A stretch of 64,000 bases of DNA from Alphaproteobacteria bacterium (GCA_030430365.1 JAUIFP010000001.1:1-64000), one strand, 5' to 3'. Counted from the first letter of the stretch, positions 1 to 9,020 are shown. Numbers and translations: made by a program. The notes: generated from the letters alone by a model not told the origin.

Positions 1-476
1 CCTGGAAAGGGAAGTTCGATCTGCCGTTCTATCCCGACACCTGGGACGGCTATGAATGGGCGCGAGAGCGCTTCTACGCGCTCAGCCGTGAAGCTGGGGC
101 GGGGGACGTGGTGTTCCTTTCGGGCGACAGCCACAGCTTCTGGGCGAGCCAGCTGGCCGATGCGGAAGGGCGCGCTGCAGGTGTCGAGCTCGGCACGGCG
201 GGGATTTCATCGCCCGGCGATTTCGTGGCGAGCGGGTTCGGCATGGCCGCTGCGCCCAAATTGGACCAGGCTTTCATCGATCACAATGAGGAGGTCCGTT
301 GGACCGACAACATGCATCAGGGCTATGTCCGGCTCATGCTGCAGCGCGGCGGGGCAGTGGCAAGTTTCGTGGCCGTCGATACGGTGTTGCGGCCTGTCTA
401 CACCACAAGCGAGTTGCGCCGCTTCGCCATCGAGCGGAAGGAAGGCGCCATCTCTCTGTCTCAGCGGGAAATCTAG
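1..476 (+). CDS. phoD: Alkaline phosphatase D (PhoD) family, C-terminal part
   Basis: The gene enters from the left edge and only the last 157 residues are present. The reading frame begins at base 3 and ends at TAG 474-476. Readable family marks are the DTWDGYEWAR segment near the start, the GDSHSFWAS stretch that carries metal-binding Asp and His of the PhoD phosphoesterase fold, and a late segment DNMHQGYVRL typical of the family end. PhoD enzymes are secreted, metal-dependent phosphodi/monoesterases that release phosphate from organic esters; the signal peptide lies outside the window. It ends just before a perfect hairpin and converges on pldA. Family assignment is firm; substrate is unknown. 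Confidence 0.85.
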   Translation, partial: WKGKFDLPFYPDTWDGYEWARERFYALSREAGAGDVVFLSGDSHSFWASQLADAEGRAAGVELGTAGISSPGDFVASGFGMAAAPKLDQAFIDHNEEVRWTDNMHQGYVRLMLQRGGAVASFVAVDTVLRPVYTTSELRRFAIERKEGAISLSQREI

Positions 477-479
477 AGC

Positions 480-502
480 GGCAGCGACCGGCTTTCGCTG
501 CC
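480..502. terminator. Bidirectional terminator-like hairpin between phoD and pldA
   Basis: GGCAGCGA and TCGCTGCC form a perfect 8-bp stem with a 7-nt loop. It lies exactly between the stop of the phoD fragment and the stop of the convergent pldA. No long T-run follows, so termination is inferred from position and symmetry. Confidence 0.6.
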
Positions 503-503
503 C

Positions 504-1751
504 CTAGCGCACGAGCGCAAAGCCAACCCGCAGGCGCGTCGCGCGTTGATCGTAATCGAGCAGGTTTTCTCCGTAGCCTGTGAAGCCCTGAGCGAATAGG
601 TAAAAGGCAGGCGCGCTGCGCCAAATGTTCTGCAGCGGATAGGAAAGGTCCGCGAAAACCGCGCCATTGCCCGTCGCAAAATTGAAGCGCGTCGCGGTTG
701 AGAGCCGCAAACCGTCGTCCTTGCCGATCTCGACGAAGAGGGATGTCGTCCCGCGATAGTCCAGAATATCGGGATTCTCGGACTTGTCGCCGACCAGGAA
801 TGAGAGCCTTGGTGCGACCACCATCCGATATTCGCCGCCCAAGGGCATCGAAGCCATCGGCGCGACGTAAAGCGCGTTGAGGCTGCGCGATTCAGGCCCC
901 GCACGACCGTTGGATTCATGGCGCAGGCCGACTTGTCCGCCCAGCGATATCCGGTTGCCCAATGTCGCGGAGGGGGAGACGTATGTCAGCTCGGGCAGGA
1001 AGTCGATGTTGTGAAAGGGAGAGGATTCCGCGTCCACGTCCCAGAACATCCTTTGCGTGTAGGCGAAATGGATTCCGTCGCGCCAGGATGCCTGTTTCTC
1101 CTTCGCATTGCTCGATCCGAACAGGCGATATTGGAAACTGATCTGGATTTTCGCTGCCGTGTTCGTTCCCGGGCCGAAGATCGCATAAATCGGCTCATAC
1201 GCCGTGAGATTGTCCAGAAGATCGTTGCCCGCATTTCTGTCGGCAGGCGGCGCCATGGTCCAGGTCGCTCTCTCATCGTCCTCTGCGGACTGCTGCGGCG
1301 CTTCCTGGGGCCCATCGCGCTGGGCCAGAACGCCATCGCGCTGGGAAATTGCCACCTGCTGCTGCGTCCAGGCTGGAATGGTCAGCAACGCATTTGAGAG
1401 GTCGGTCTCCGGCGGATTGTGCATTGCGTATCCAACGCGCGCAAAACCGCCTGGCGGGACGGAGATTTCCGAAGACGTCTCATCGCTGCGCCTCAGCCAG
1501 GCCTTCGATTGCGATTGCGCGCTTGCGATATCTGCCTGCACAAGGTCGGGAAGCGGGATGGTCTCAGCTTCCGGGCCTTCGTTGATGAGCAGCAACTCGG
1601 CGACGACTTCCTGGCTCTCAACGTCGTGCGTGACATTGCCGATGACGATTTCAAGCGGTGCGGCAATGCCGCGAGAGGTTTCGGCCGACGCCGGATGCCA
1701 GGCAAGCAGGAGCAGCAACATCAACAGATAGCGTGCGGCGGTGCAGCTCAT
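504..1751 (-). CDS. pldA: Outer membrane phospholipase A (OMPLA) with N-terminal extra domain
   Basis: Calcium-dependent outer-membrane phospholipase A1/A2. ATG 1751 gives 415 residues and a good signal peptide (MSCTAARYLLMLLLLLAWH, cut after ASA); a TTG 18 nt further upstream is possible. The C-terminal part is the 12-strand barrel: YTQRMFW, then HESNG with the catalytic His and Ser, and Asn 14 residues after the His, the same spacing as His142/Ser144/Asn156 of the E. coli enzyme. The barrel occupies about the last 250 residues. Roughly 150 residues before it are absent from the 289-residue E. coli protein and look like a beta-sandwich periplasmic domain. It is a single gene converging on phoD. 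Confidence 0.88.
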   Translation of the reverse strand: MSCTAARYLLMLLLLLAWHPASAETSRGIAAPLEIVIGNVTHDVESQEVVAELLLINEGPEAETIPLPDLVQADIASAQSQSKAWLRRSDETSSEISVPPGGFARVGYAMHNPPETDLSNALLTIPAWTQQQVAISQRDGVLAQRDGPQEAPQQSAEDDERATWTMAPPADRNAGNDLLDNLTAYEPIYAIFGPGTNTAAKIQISFQYRLFGSSNAKEKQASWRDGIHFAYTQRMFWDVDAESSPFHNIDFLPELTYVSPSATLGNRISLGGQVGLRHESNGRAGPESRSLNALYVAPMASMPLGGEYRMVVAPRLSFLVGDKSENPDILDYRGTTSLFVEIGKDDGLRLSTATRFNFATGNGAVFADLSYPLQNIWRSAPAFYLFAQGFTGYGENLLDYDQRATRLRVGFALVR

Positions 1752-2068
1752 TTCGTTCGCAAACCCCAATTTACTCCGTCGGTCTCACTGCTTGCTCAAC
1801 AAGACAGGTTCATTCTTTCAGAATCGCTAAATTCCAGGCCGCAGAGCTGATCTCTCCTGGCATCATTTGCCCAATTTTGAAGTTGATAGAGAACAACGGC
1901 TGGCGGGGGAAAGTGTAGGCGCCTGCCAATTTGTCTACAAGATCGCCGCTGGGAGACCTTCCTTGTTCGAAGGGCGGGGCGAACATTCGATCAGACTTCT
2001 TGCCCAATTTTGCTGCGCTGCAGCAATTTTGCTCGACCAATGCCGTCATTGACGTATGATGCCCGTCC
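1752..2068. other. 317-bp intergenic region between pldA and the TauE/SafE gene
   Basis: I see no convincing gene here. It must hold the promoters of the two divergent genes. The 13-mer TTGCCCAATTTTG occurs at 1867-1879 and again at 2000-2012. The second copy runs into a perfect inverted repeat, TTGCTG-cgctg-CAGCAA (2010-2026). These could be regulatory sites, but nothing identifies the factor. Confidence 0.5.
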
Positions 2069-2887
2069 ATGACGGATCTCGGCTCGATGCTGTTGCCCTT
2101 CGCGATACTTCTTATCGCAGGGATCGCAGCAGGCTTCGCCGGCGGTCTATTCGGTATCGGGGGCGGCTTCGTTGTAGTGCCCGCGCTCGTTCTCATCCTC
2201 CCACTGCTACACACGCCGCCCGAGATGGTCACGCATCTGGCTGTCGGAACTTCGCTGGCGACCATAATCTTCACTTCAATCCGCTCGGTTCGCAGCCATG
2301 CACGGCATGATTCCGTCGATTTCGCCCTGTTGCGGCAATGGGCGCCGTGGATCGTTGTCGGCACGGCAGTAGGCGCATGGATTGCCGACCTTGTTTCTTC
2401 CTCGATGCTGGCACTGATCTTCGGCTGCGGAGTGCTCGCCTTTGCGGCCCATTTCCTTGTGCCCGCTCTGAATGAGAGGCGCGTTTCGGACACCATGCCG
2501 GGCGGCGCTGCGCGGATAGGGCTGGCGGGCGGCGTGGGGCTGCTTTCTGCGCTGCTGGGCATAGGCGGCGGATCCATCACTACAATGGTCAAGACCATGT
2601 GCGGCAGCCCGATCCACCGGGCGATCGGCACGGCATCGGGAATGGGCGTGATTATCGCGCTTCCCGGCTCGATCGGCTTCATCCTGATCGGCATGGGCGA
2701 AAAGGGGCTGCCCTGGGGATCGCTGGGTTACGTCAACATCCCTGCGGCGCTGGCAATTATCGCAACCTCCGTGCTTGCCGCGCCGCTCGGCGTTGCGGCC
2801 GCGCACAAGCTCAGCCCCCTGCTGCTGAGAACCGTCTTTGGAATGTACCTGATTGTAGTCGGAGTGACGATGATCGCGAATAGCTAG
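2069..2887 (+). CDS. TauE/SafE family anion exporter
   Basis: A 272-residue integral membrane protein of the TauE/SafE (DUF81) family, whose members move sulfite, sulfoacetate or other small organic anions across the inner membrane. The N-terminal half has the glycine-rich GGLFGIGGGFVVVPAL motif and the C-terminal half repeats it as ALLGIGGGSITTMVK, the usual pseudo-symmetric duplication. About eight hydrophobic segments can be counted. ATG 2069 has no clear Shine-Dalgarno sequence, so the start is less certain than the family. It lies 19 nt before the aminotransferase gene and may be co-transcribed with it. Substrate cannot be told from sequence. Confidence 0.85.
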   Translation: MTDLGSMLLPFAILLIAGIAAGFAGGLFGIGGGFVVVPALVLILPLLHTPPEMVTHLAVGTSLATIIFTSIRSVRSHARHDSVDFALLRQWAPWIVVGTAVGAWIADLVSSSMLALIFGCGVLAFAAHFLVPALNERRVSDTMPGGAARIGLAGGVGLLSALLGIGGGSITTMVKTMCGSPIHRAIGTASGMGVIIALPGSIGFILIGMGEKGLPWGSLGYVNIPAALAIIATSVLAAPLGVAAAHKLSPLLLRTVFGMYLIVVGVTMIANS

Positions 2888-2906
2888 AGAAATTGGAAGG
2901 GAACGC

Positions 2907-4022
2907 ATGATGGACGTCAATCGCAGATTTTTCCTTGCTGGAAGCGCAGCGACTGCCGGGCTGGCGACAGCCGCCGCAGCGCAAGAGACAAAGGAAGCGT
3001 TGCCGTTCGGGCCGCCGCCCGAACACGCTCAGCTCTCCCGCAACGAGAATCCATACGGTCCGGCTCCTTCGGCGCTTCGGGCCGTTTCCGAAACGGCGAG
3101 CAAGGGGTGCTACTACGCCGATAGCGGCAAGCAACGCCTGACGCAGATGATTGCGGAGCGTCATGGAGTGGATCCTTCCAACATTGTCATTGGCAGTGGA
3201 TCGACGGAACTGCTTTCTGCCATCGCACTGGCATGGGGCAGATCGGGCAAGATCGTCTGCCCCGGCCTGTTTTGGGATACCACGATCAAATATGGCGAGC
3301 GCCAGGGCGTGCAAGCGGTACGCGTGCCGCTCGCCGCCGACATGAATGTGGATCTCGCCGCCATGCTCGCCGCCGTGGATGACGGCGTTGCGCTGGTTCA
3401 GATATGCAATCCCAACAATCCCACCGGCATGCTGATCGACAACGCATCGCTGCGGGCATTCGCTGCCCAAGTGACGCCGCAGGCCACGTTGCTGGTCGAC
3501 GAAGCCTATAACGAGCTGACGGACACGCCGGAGTCTGAAACCCTGGTGGACCTGGTGAAAGAGGGGCAGGACGTCATCATCTGCCGCACTTTCTCGAAGA
3601 TCTACGGCATGGCGGGTATGCGCGTGGGCTACGCCATTACCTCTCCCGAAAACGCGCAGCTAATCGAAAGCTATATCATGAGCTTCGGCGGCAATGTCTC
3701 CGGTCTAGCCGGGGCGATCGCATCCTATAACGACACGGCCTTTCTCGAAAAAAGCAAGGCAATGATCCTGGAGGGCCGCCAGATGATCCTTGAGGCCGTG
3801 GCCAGCGCGGGCGCGACCGCTTTGCCGTCGCAGACCAATTTCGTTTACGTCGTCGTGCCCGATGCCGATGCGGTGCAGGCGGCCATGGCGCAGCGCGGGA
3901 TTTTCATTCGCGGGGCCTACGGTCCGTGGAAGCAATATTCACGTGTGAGCACGGGCATACTCAAGGATGTGGAGCGCTACGTCGCGGCATTGCCGGAGGT
4001 CCTTGGTTCGCTTCAGGCTTAG
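2907..4022 (+). CDS. Tat-exported PLP-dependent aminotransferase, histidinol-phosphate type
   Basis: Fold-type I aminotransferase of 371 residues. Visible marks are NPNNPTG (about residue 171), VDEAYNEL with the PLP-binding Asp and Tyr, and RTFSKIYGMAGMRVGY with the Schiff-base Lys. The family closest by motif is histidinol-phosphate aminotransferase (HisC). Unlike HisC it starts with a twin-arginine leader (NRRFFLAGSAATAGLA, ending AAAAQE), so the enzyme probably folds with PLP in the cytoplasm and is exported to the periplasm. ATG 2907 follows GGAAGGG; the next codon is also ATG. A perfect hairpin follows the stop. The periplasmic substrate is unknown; a biosynthetic HisC role is unlikely because of the export signal. 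Confidence 0.85.
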   Translation: MMDVNRRFFLAGSAATAGLATAAAAQETKEALPFGPPPEHAQLSRNENPYGPAPSALRAVSETASKGCYYADSGKQRLTQMIAERHGVDPSNIVIGSGSTELLSAIALAWGRSGKIVCPGLFWDTTIKYGERQGVQAVRVPLAADMNVDLAAMLAAVDDGVALVQICNPNNPTGMLIDNASLRAFAAQVTPQATLLVDEAYNELTDTPESETLVDLVKEGQDVIICRTFSKIYGMAGMRVGYAITSPENAQLIESYIMSFGGNVSGLAGAIASYNDTAFLEKSKAMILEGRQMILEAVASAGATALPSQTNFVYVVVPDADAVQAAMAQRGIFIRGAYGPWKQYSRVSTGILKDVERYVAALPEVLGSLQA

Positions 4023-4049
4023 GCGAGCGGTAAAGAATATGCGCTCGCC
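4022..4049 (+). terminator. Terminator-like hairpin after the aminotransferase gene
   Basis: GGCGAGCG (4022-4029) and CGCTCGCC (4042-4049) form a perfect 8-bp stem around a 12-nt loop directly behind the stop codon. No strong T-run follows. Confidence 0.5.
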
Positions 4050-4146
4050 CTAATGCATTTGCAGCACAGCATGGTAATATTGCTGTGGTGATGGCGCTGA
4101 ATGTTCTTCGGCTTTGACGCCTGGTTGCAGCCGCTGCTTGTGAAGA

Positions 4147-6816
4147 TTGAATAGGTTCGTGGACGGGACATCTGGAGATCGCGATTGGCATGCCGTCTCC
4201 GCAGAGGAGACGCTCGGCCGGCTTGAGACTGTTCGCGGTGGGCTGGAAGAAGCGGAGGTGTCTCGCCGATTGGCAGAGGCAGGGCCCAACGCGTTGCCTG
4301 AACCCCGCACGATCGGATTGGTGCGGACATTCGCCGGACAGTTCACCAGTCCGCTGATCTATCTGCTGCTGATTGCGGGAATGCTTTCCCTGGTGATCGG
4401 TGATCGCTGGGACGCGATCTTCATCTTCGGAGTGCTGCTGGCCAATGCAGCGACAACGACGTTCCAGGAAATGAAAGCGGACGCGAGCGCGCGCGCACTG
4501 CGTTCTCTCGTCCCGCAGACCGCGCGCATACGCCGATCCGGTATCGCGCGGGACGTTCTTTCGGCCGAGATCGTGCCCGGTGACATCGTCGAACTGGAAA
4601 GCGGGATGCGCATTACAGCGGATCTGCGTTTGATCGAGACGCTGGGATTGCAGATCGATGAAGCGGCGCTCACCGGCGAATCCCTCCCGGTATCCAAAAA
4701 GGCCGAAACACTTCTCGACCAGGCAACGCCGGTCGGCGATCGGCGCAATCTGGCCTTTGCAGGCACGACAATCATGGCTGGCCGCGGGTTGGGCGTGGTG
4801 GTCGAAACCGGTGAGCGGACGCAACTGGGCCACATTGGGCGCACCTTGGAGGAAGCCGCGCATCTCGCGGTTGACACTCCGCTCGTCCGGCGCCTGGACA
4901 AGCTTGCCCGGCAGATCGCCATCGGCGCCATCCTGCTGATCGTTCTACTGTCGGCCATCTTGCTTTTGCAGGGCGATGGCTGGCGCGAGATCCTGCTGCT
5001 GGCAATCGCACTGGCAGTCGCTGCAATCCCGGAAGGCTTGCCTGTGGCCGTCACGGTCGCGCTGGCTGCCGCATCGCACCGCATGGCCCGGCGCAACGTT
5101 ATCGTGCGGGAATTGCCGGCCGTCGAAGGGCTTGGCGCCTGTACGCTGATCGCAACCGACAAGACCGGCACGCTGACTGTCAATCGCCTCACGGCCGAGC
5201 GCGTGGTGCTTGCGGACGGAATCTCTGTCGATCGTAAGGCCTGGCAAAGCGGGGAGGGGGCTAAGGCTGCATTGCGCGAATTGGGCCTCGCTGCGGCACT
5301 CTGCAACGAAGCCCGTCTGACGGAGGCTGGCAGCCCGGTTGGCGATGCGGTTGACGTGGCGCTGCTCAGTTTCGCGCGCGAAAACGGCCATGATCTGACT
5401 TCCCTGGTTGAGGCTGAACGGCTGGCCGTCATCCCTTACGAGCCGGAACTGCGCTTTGCCGCGGTGGAGGCCGAAGTCGGCGAGCATACGCGTATCGTGG
5501 TGAAGGGCGCCCCCGAGGCGGTGATACCCATGTGCGGCGGCGATACGGACGATCTGCATGCGATCGCCGAAGAGCTGGCGGCCGATGGATACCGCGTTCT
5601 GTTTCTCGCCGAGGGCATTGCTGACGAACGGACGGAGCGTATCAGAGACCGGCTTGCAGGGCTGAGGCCCATTGGCTTTGTCGGCCTGACTGATCCCTTG
5701 CGCAGCGGCGTTGTCGAAGCGGTGGCGCATTGCCGCGAAGCCGGCATTGCAGTGCGCATGATAACCGGCGATCATCCGGCAACGGCCCTGGCCATTGCGC
5801 GTCAGATCGGCTTGCCGGCTACCGGTGACAGCGTGGTGACCGGCGCTCAGCTGAAGGAATGGGCCGATGATCCTGACTTGATGGAGCGCAAGATCGGCCA
5901 GGCGAGCGTGTTTGCGCGGATCGAGCCGGCGCAGAAGCTCTCGATTGTCCGCATGCTCGCCAAACAGGGGCATATCGTCGCTGTAACAGGCGATGGCGTG
6001 AATGACGGGCCGGCCCTGCGTGCCGCGGATATCGGCGTTTCGATGGGGGTGCAGGGTACTGACGTCGCTCGCGGCGCTTCGGATCTCATTCTGGCCGACG
6101 ACAATTTCGCAACCATCGTCTCGGGCGTCGAGGAAGGACGCATCACCTTTGCCAATATCCGCAAGATCGTGCTGTTCATGCTGGCCACCGGCATTGCAGA
6201 GATCGCCATGTTCCTTGGCGCGCTGCTCGCCGGGTTGCCGATGCCGCTCACACCCGTGCAGCTCCTTTGGCTCAATCTGGTGACCAATGGCATCCAGGAT
6301 GTGACGCTGGGCTTCGGCCGGGGAGAAGGCGACGAATTGAAGCATCCGCCCCGCCGTCGCCTGGCCTCCCTCATCGACCGGGAAGCACTCATCCTGATGG
6401 TGCCCGGCGCATTGGTGATGACGGGAATGGCCGTCTGGCTTCTCGGCCAGCTCTTGGCGGACGGCGCGCCATTGGCGGATGCCCGCAATGGCGTGTTGCT
6501 GATGGTCGTCCTGTTCCAGAATGCGTTTCTGCTGGCGATACGCAATTTGCGGAGCCCATTCTGGCGCTGGCACCAGCCCGAAAATGGATGGATGTTCCTG
6601 GGCATCGCCGCGGCGCTGTCACTGCATCTGGGGGCCATGCACTGGCCGGTGACTCAGCAATTGCTGGGCCTGCGCCCGGTCGGGATGGAGCAGGTTCTCT
6701 ATTGCCTGCTGGCGGGCGCGCTCGTTCTGATCGTGACGGAAATCGCCAAGTTCTTTGCAGAAAGAAACGGCAATTCGGACCATTCGCGTGACCGGCACGA
6801 TGCTTCACCGATCTAG
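4147..6816 (+). CDS. P-type cation-transporting ATPase (P2 class)
   Basis: An 889-residue ion pump. It has the N-terminal cation-ATPase domain, TGES actuator loop (ALTGESLPVS), PEGLP in M4, the phosphorylation motif DKTGTLT with Asp near residue 338, MITGDHPATA, and TGDGVNDGPAL. PEGLP and overall layout place it with Ca2+-ATPase-like P2 pumps. In M6, however, the segment reads NLVTNGIQD, with Asn where SERCA has the calcium ligand Asp800, so the transported ion is uncertain. The frame opens with TTG 4147; GTG 4159 is an alternative and neither has a strong ribosome site. It is followed after 5 nt by the acyl-CoA synthetase gene, suggesting translational coupling. Confidence 0.88.
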   Translation: MNRFVDGTSGDRDWHAVSAEETLGRLETVRGGLEEAEVSRRLAEAGPNALPEPRTIGLVRTFAGQFTSPLIYLLLIAGMLSLVIGDRWDAIFIFGVLLANAATTTFQEMKADASARALRSLVPQTARIRRSGIARDVLSAEIVPGDIVELESGMRITADLRLIETLGLQIDEAALTGESLPVSKKAETLLDQATPVGDRRNLAFAGTTIMAGRGLGVVVETGERTQLGHIGRTLEEAAHLAVDTPLVRRLDKLARQIAIGAILLIVLLSAILLLQGDGWREILLLAIALAVAAIPEGLPVAVTVALAAASHRMARRNVIVRELPAVEGLGACTLIATDKTGTLTVNRLTAERVVLADGISVDRKAWQSGEGAKAALRELGLAAALCNEARLTEAGSPVGDAVDVALLSFARENGHDLTSLVEAERLAVIPYEPELRFAAVEAEVGEHTRIVVKGAPEAVIPMCGGDTDDLHAIAEELAADGYRVLFLAEGIADERTERIRDRLAGLRPIGFVGLTDPLRSGVVEAVAHCREAGIAVRMITGDHPATALAIARQIGLPATGDSVVTGAQLKEWADDPDLMERKIGQASVFARIEPAQKLSIVRMLAKQGHIVAVTGDGVNDGPALRAADIGVSMGVQGTDVARGASDLILADDNFATIVSGVEEGRITFANIRKIVLFMLATGIAEIAMFLGALLAGLPMPLTPVQLLWLNLVTNGIQDVTLGFGRGEGDELKHPPRRRLASLIDREALILMVPGALVMTGMAVWLLGQLLADGAPLADARNGVLLMVVLFQNAFLLAIRNLRSPFWRWHQPENGWMFLGIAAALSLHLGAMHWPVTQQLLGLRPVGMEQVLYCLLAGALVLIVTEIAKFFAERNGNSDHSRDRHDASPI

Positions 6817-6821
6817 ACCTT

Positions 6822-9020
6822 GTGTCACGCCCCGCCGTGCGCCCAGATGCACCCCGAAAGCGAGGACCATCTCCATTGCCTGAAACGAACTCGCCATCCG
6901 ATCACCGGCTTCCGGGCCTGTCCGAACAGATCCTCAGGCCGAGCAGAGTCGTTCTGCTGGGTGCCTCCAGCCAGCAGGGTTCGGTCGGTCACGCGCTGTT
7001 GCAGAATCTCGAAGCCGGTGCCGACCGGTTCGAATTTCATGCGATCAATCCGCATCGCGTGGACGTCGAACTGGGCACGTGGCACGCCAGTATCGATGAT
7101 CTGCCGTCCGGCCCGGGTTTAGCCGTGATCGCCTTGCCGGCCCGGCTTGTGCCGCAGTCCATTCGCGAGATCGGCGCGAAAGGGATCGATACGGCGATCG
7201 TCATCTCGGCAAATCTGGGTCCGGACACCGAGCTTGGCGGGGAGTTGCTGGCGGCTGCCCGCGATACGGGTGTGCGCATGCTGGGCCCCAATTGCCTGGG
7301 CCTGTTCCTGCCGCATGTCGGAATCAATGCGTCCTTCGCCACCACCACTCCGAAGCCGGGGGGAATGGCCCTCCTGTCGCAGAGCGGCGCCATCGTGACG
7401 GGCATAGTCGAATGGGCCGAGGCGCAGGAGATCGGTTTCTCCGCAATCATCTCGGTCGGCGATATGGCCCAGACCGGCCTCGGCGAACTGATCGAAGTAC
7501 TTGCCGATGACGAGCGCACAGAGGCTATCCTGCTCTATGTCGAAGGGCTGAAGGCGCCGGAGCGCTTTCTGCAGGCCGCACGCAAGGCAAGCTGCGCAAA
7601 GCCCGTCATCGCGCTCAAGGCCGGCCGCAGCCTCGCAGCCGGCCGCGCGGCCCTGTCGCATACCGGCGCGCTGGCGGGATCGAGCGAAGTCTATGAGGCA
7701 GCCTTTGCCGATGTCGGTGTTGTCCAGGTGGGCAGTCTCGATGAATTTTTCGACGCTGCAGAGGCCGTATATTTCTCGCTTCCGGCATGTGGGCCCCGGC
7801 TGGCCATCCTCACCAATGGCGGGGGCGCAGGAATCCTTGCCGTCGATGCATTGGATGGAACTGAGGCGCAGCTCGCGGAGCTGAGCGCCGATACGATCGA
7901 GCGTCTGAACAAATGCCTCCCTCGTGGTTGGTCGCAGGCCAATCCCGTCGATATCATCGGCGATGCCGATGCCGAGCGATACCGGGCAAGCGTGGCCGCA
8001 TTGCTTGAGGACGAGGCAAGCGACGCGGTCCTGGTGATGAATTGCCCGACAGCGGTGCTGGCTCCTGGCGAAGCGGCTGAAATTGTTGCCGATGCCGTGA
8101 CGGAGGCGAGAAAGAAGAACTGCCGCAAGCCGGTGATCGGCTGCTGGCTTGGGCCGGCCAATCTGGCATCTGCGGAACCTCACCTGAGGGAGGCAGGTAT
8201 CGCCGCAGTGGCCACTCCGAGCCAGGCCGTGGAGGCCTTCAATTTTCTGCTCAAACGAAGCTCCGCCCAGGCGGCGGCATTGGCAGTGCCAGCAGCAAAG
8301 CAGGCTGACGGGGAATTGGCACGCGCCAGGCAAATCATTGCCGGGGCGCGGGCGGATGGGCGCAAGCTCTTGAGCGAAGTGGAAGGCAAGCAATTGCTGG
8401 AATGCTTCGACATTCCTGTAGTGCACACCGTGCTAGCGTCTTCGGTCGAGGAGGTGGAGCGTTGCTGCGCCGATATCGTTGCGCCTTACGTCGTCAAGAT
8501 CGTCTCCCCCGAAATTGTCCATAAATCGGATGTCGGCGGGGTGGCAGTCGGCCTCGCCACTGCCGAGGAGGCGCGCAAGGCTGCCCAGCAAATGGCCGAC
8601 AGAGTGCAGGGCAGCATGCCCGAAGCCCGGATCGATGGCTTCGCCCTGCAACAGATGGTCGAACGCAAGGGCGCCATGGAACTGTTCGCAGGTATGATTA
8701 TCGATGCGACCTTTGGCCCCGTCATAGCTTTCGGCGCCGGCGGAACGGCGATCGAGGTGATCAATGACAAATCTATCGCGCTTCCGCCCGTTTCGCGGGA
8801 GAAGGCACATGCAACCATTGAGCGAACTCGTATCTCCCGCTTGATGAAGGGTTATCGCGATGTACCGCCGGTCGACAGTGAAGGCGTTGCGAAAGTCCTG
8901 GCAGCATTGTCCGTAATCGCTCGGGCGCTGCCGGAAATCGCCGAGATCGACGTCAATCCGCTTCTGGCCGATCAAGATGGCGTGGTCGGCCTGGATGCGC
9001 GCGTGGTGCTGTCTGCCTGA
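6822..9020 (+). CDS. ADP-forming acyl-CoA synthetase (FerA/acetyl-CoA synthetase ADP-type), orphan copy
   Basis: A 732-residue single-chain ADP-forming acyl-CoA ligase. It has an N-terminal CoA-binding Rossmann domain (VVLLGASSQQGSVG), a succinyl-CoA-ligase-like middle with the conserved phospho-His in LSHTGALAGS, and a C-terminal ATP-grasp domain (VVKIVSPEIVHKSDVGG, ending EIDVNPLL). GTG 6822 lies just after the ATPase stop; TTG 6876, preceded by GCGAGGA, is a credible alternative start. No acetyltransferase domain is attached, so it is not a Pat-type fusion. It is one of three such genes here but has no hydratase/lyase partner. Acid substrate is unknown. Its coupling to an ion pump is odd for a catabolic ligase. 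Confidence 0.82.
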   Translation: MSRPAVRPDAPRKRGPSPLPETNSPSDHRLPGLSEQILRPSRVVLLGASSQQGSVGHALLQNLEAGADRFEFHAINPHRVDVELGTWHASIDDLPSGPGLAVIALPARLVPQSIREIGAKGIDTAIVISANLGPDTELGGELLAAARDTGVRMLGPNCLGLFLPHVGINASFATTTPKPGGMALLSQSGAIVTGIVEWAEAQEIGFSAIISVGDMAQTGLGELIEVLADDERTEAILLYVEGLKAPERFLQAARKASCAKPVIALKAGRSLAAGRAALSHTGALAGSSEVYEAAFADVGVVQVGSLDEFFDAAEAVYFSLPACGPRLAILTNGGGAGILAVDALDGTEAQLAELSADTIERLNKCLPRGWSQANPVDIIGDADAERYRASVAALLEDEASDAVLVMNCPTAVLAPGEAAEIVADAVTEARKKNCRKPVIGCWLGPANLASAEPHLREAGIAAVATPSQAVEAFNFLLKRSSAQAAALAVPAAKQADGELARARQIIAGARADGRKLLSEVEGKQLLECFDIPVVHTVLASSVEEVERCCADIVAPYVVKIVSPEIVHKSDVGGVAVGLATAEEARKAAQQMADRVQGSMPEARIDGFALQQMVERKGAMELFAGMIIDATFGPVIAFGAGGTAIEVINDKSIALPPVSREKAHATIERTRISRLMKGYRDVPPVDSEGVAKVLAALSVIARALPEIAEIDVNPLLADQDGVVGLDARVVLSA

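Noticed and set aside
1810-2694. Minus-strand open frame crossing the pldA/TauE gap
   Set aside because: Low-complexity, Pro/Ser/Arg-rich translation, mostly opposite the TauE/SafE gene.
4945-6573. Long minus-strand open frame of 542 codons
   Set aside because: It mirrors the P-type ATPase gene and shows no protein family features.
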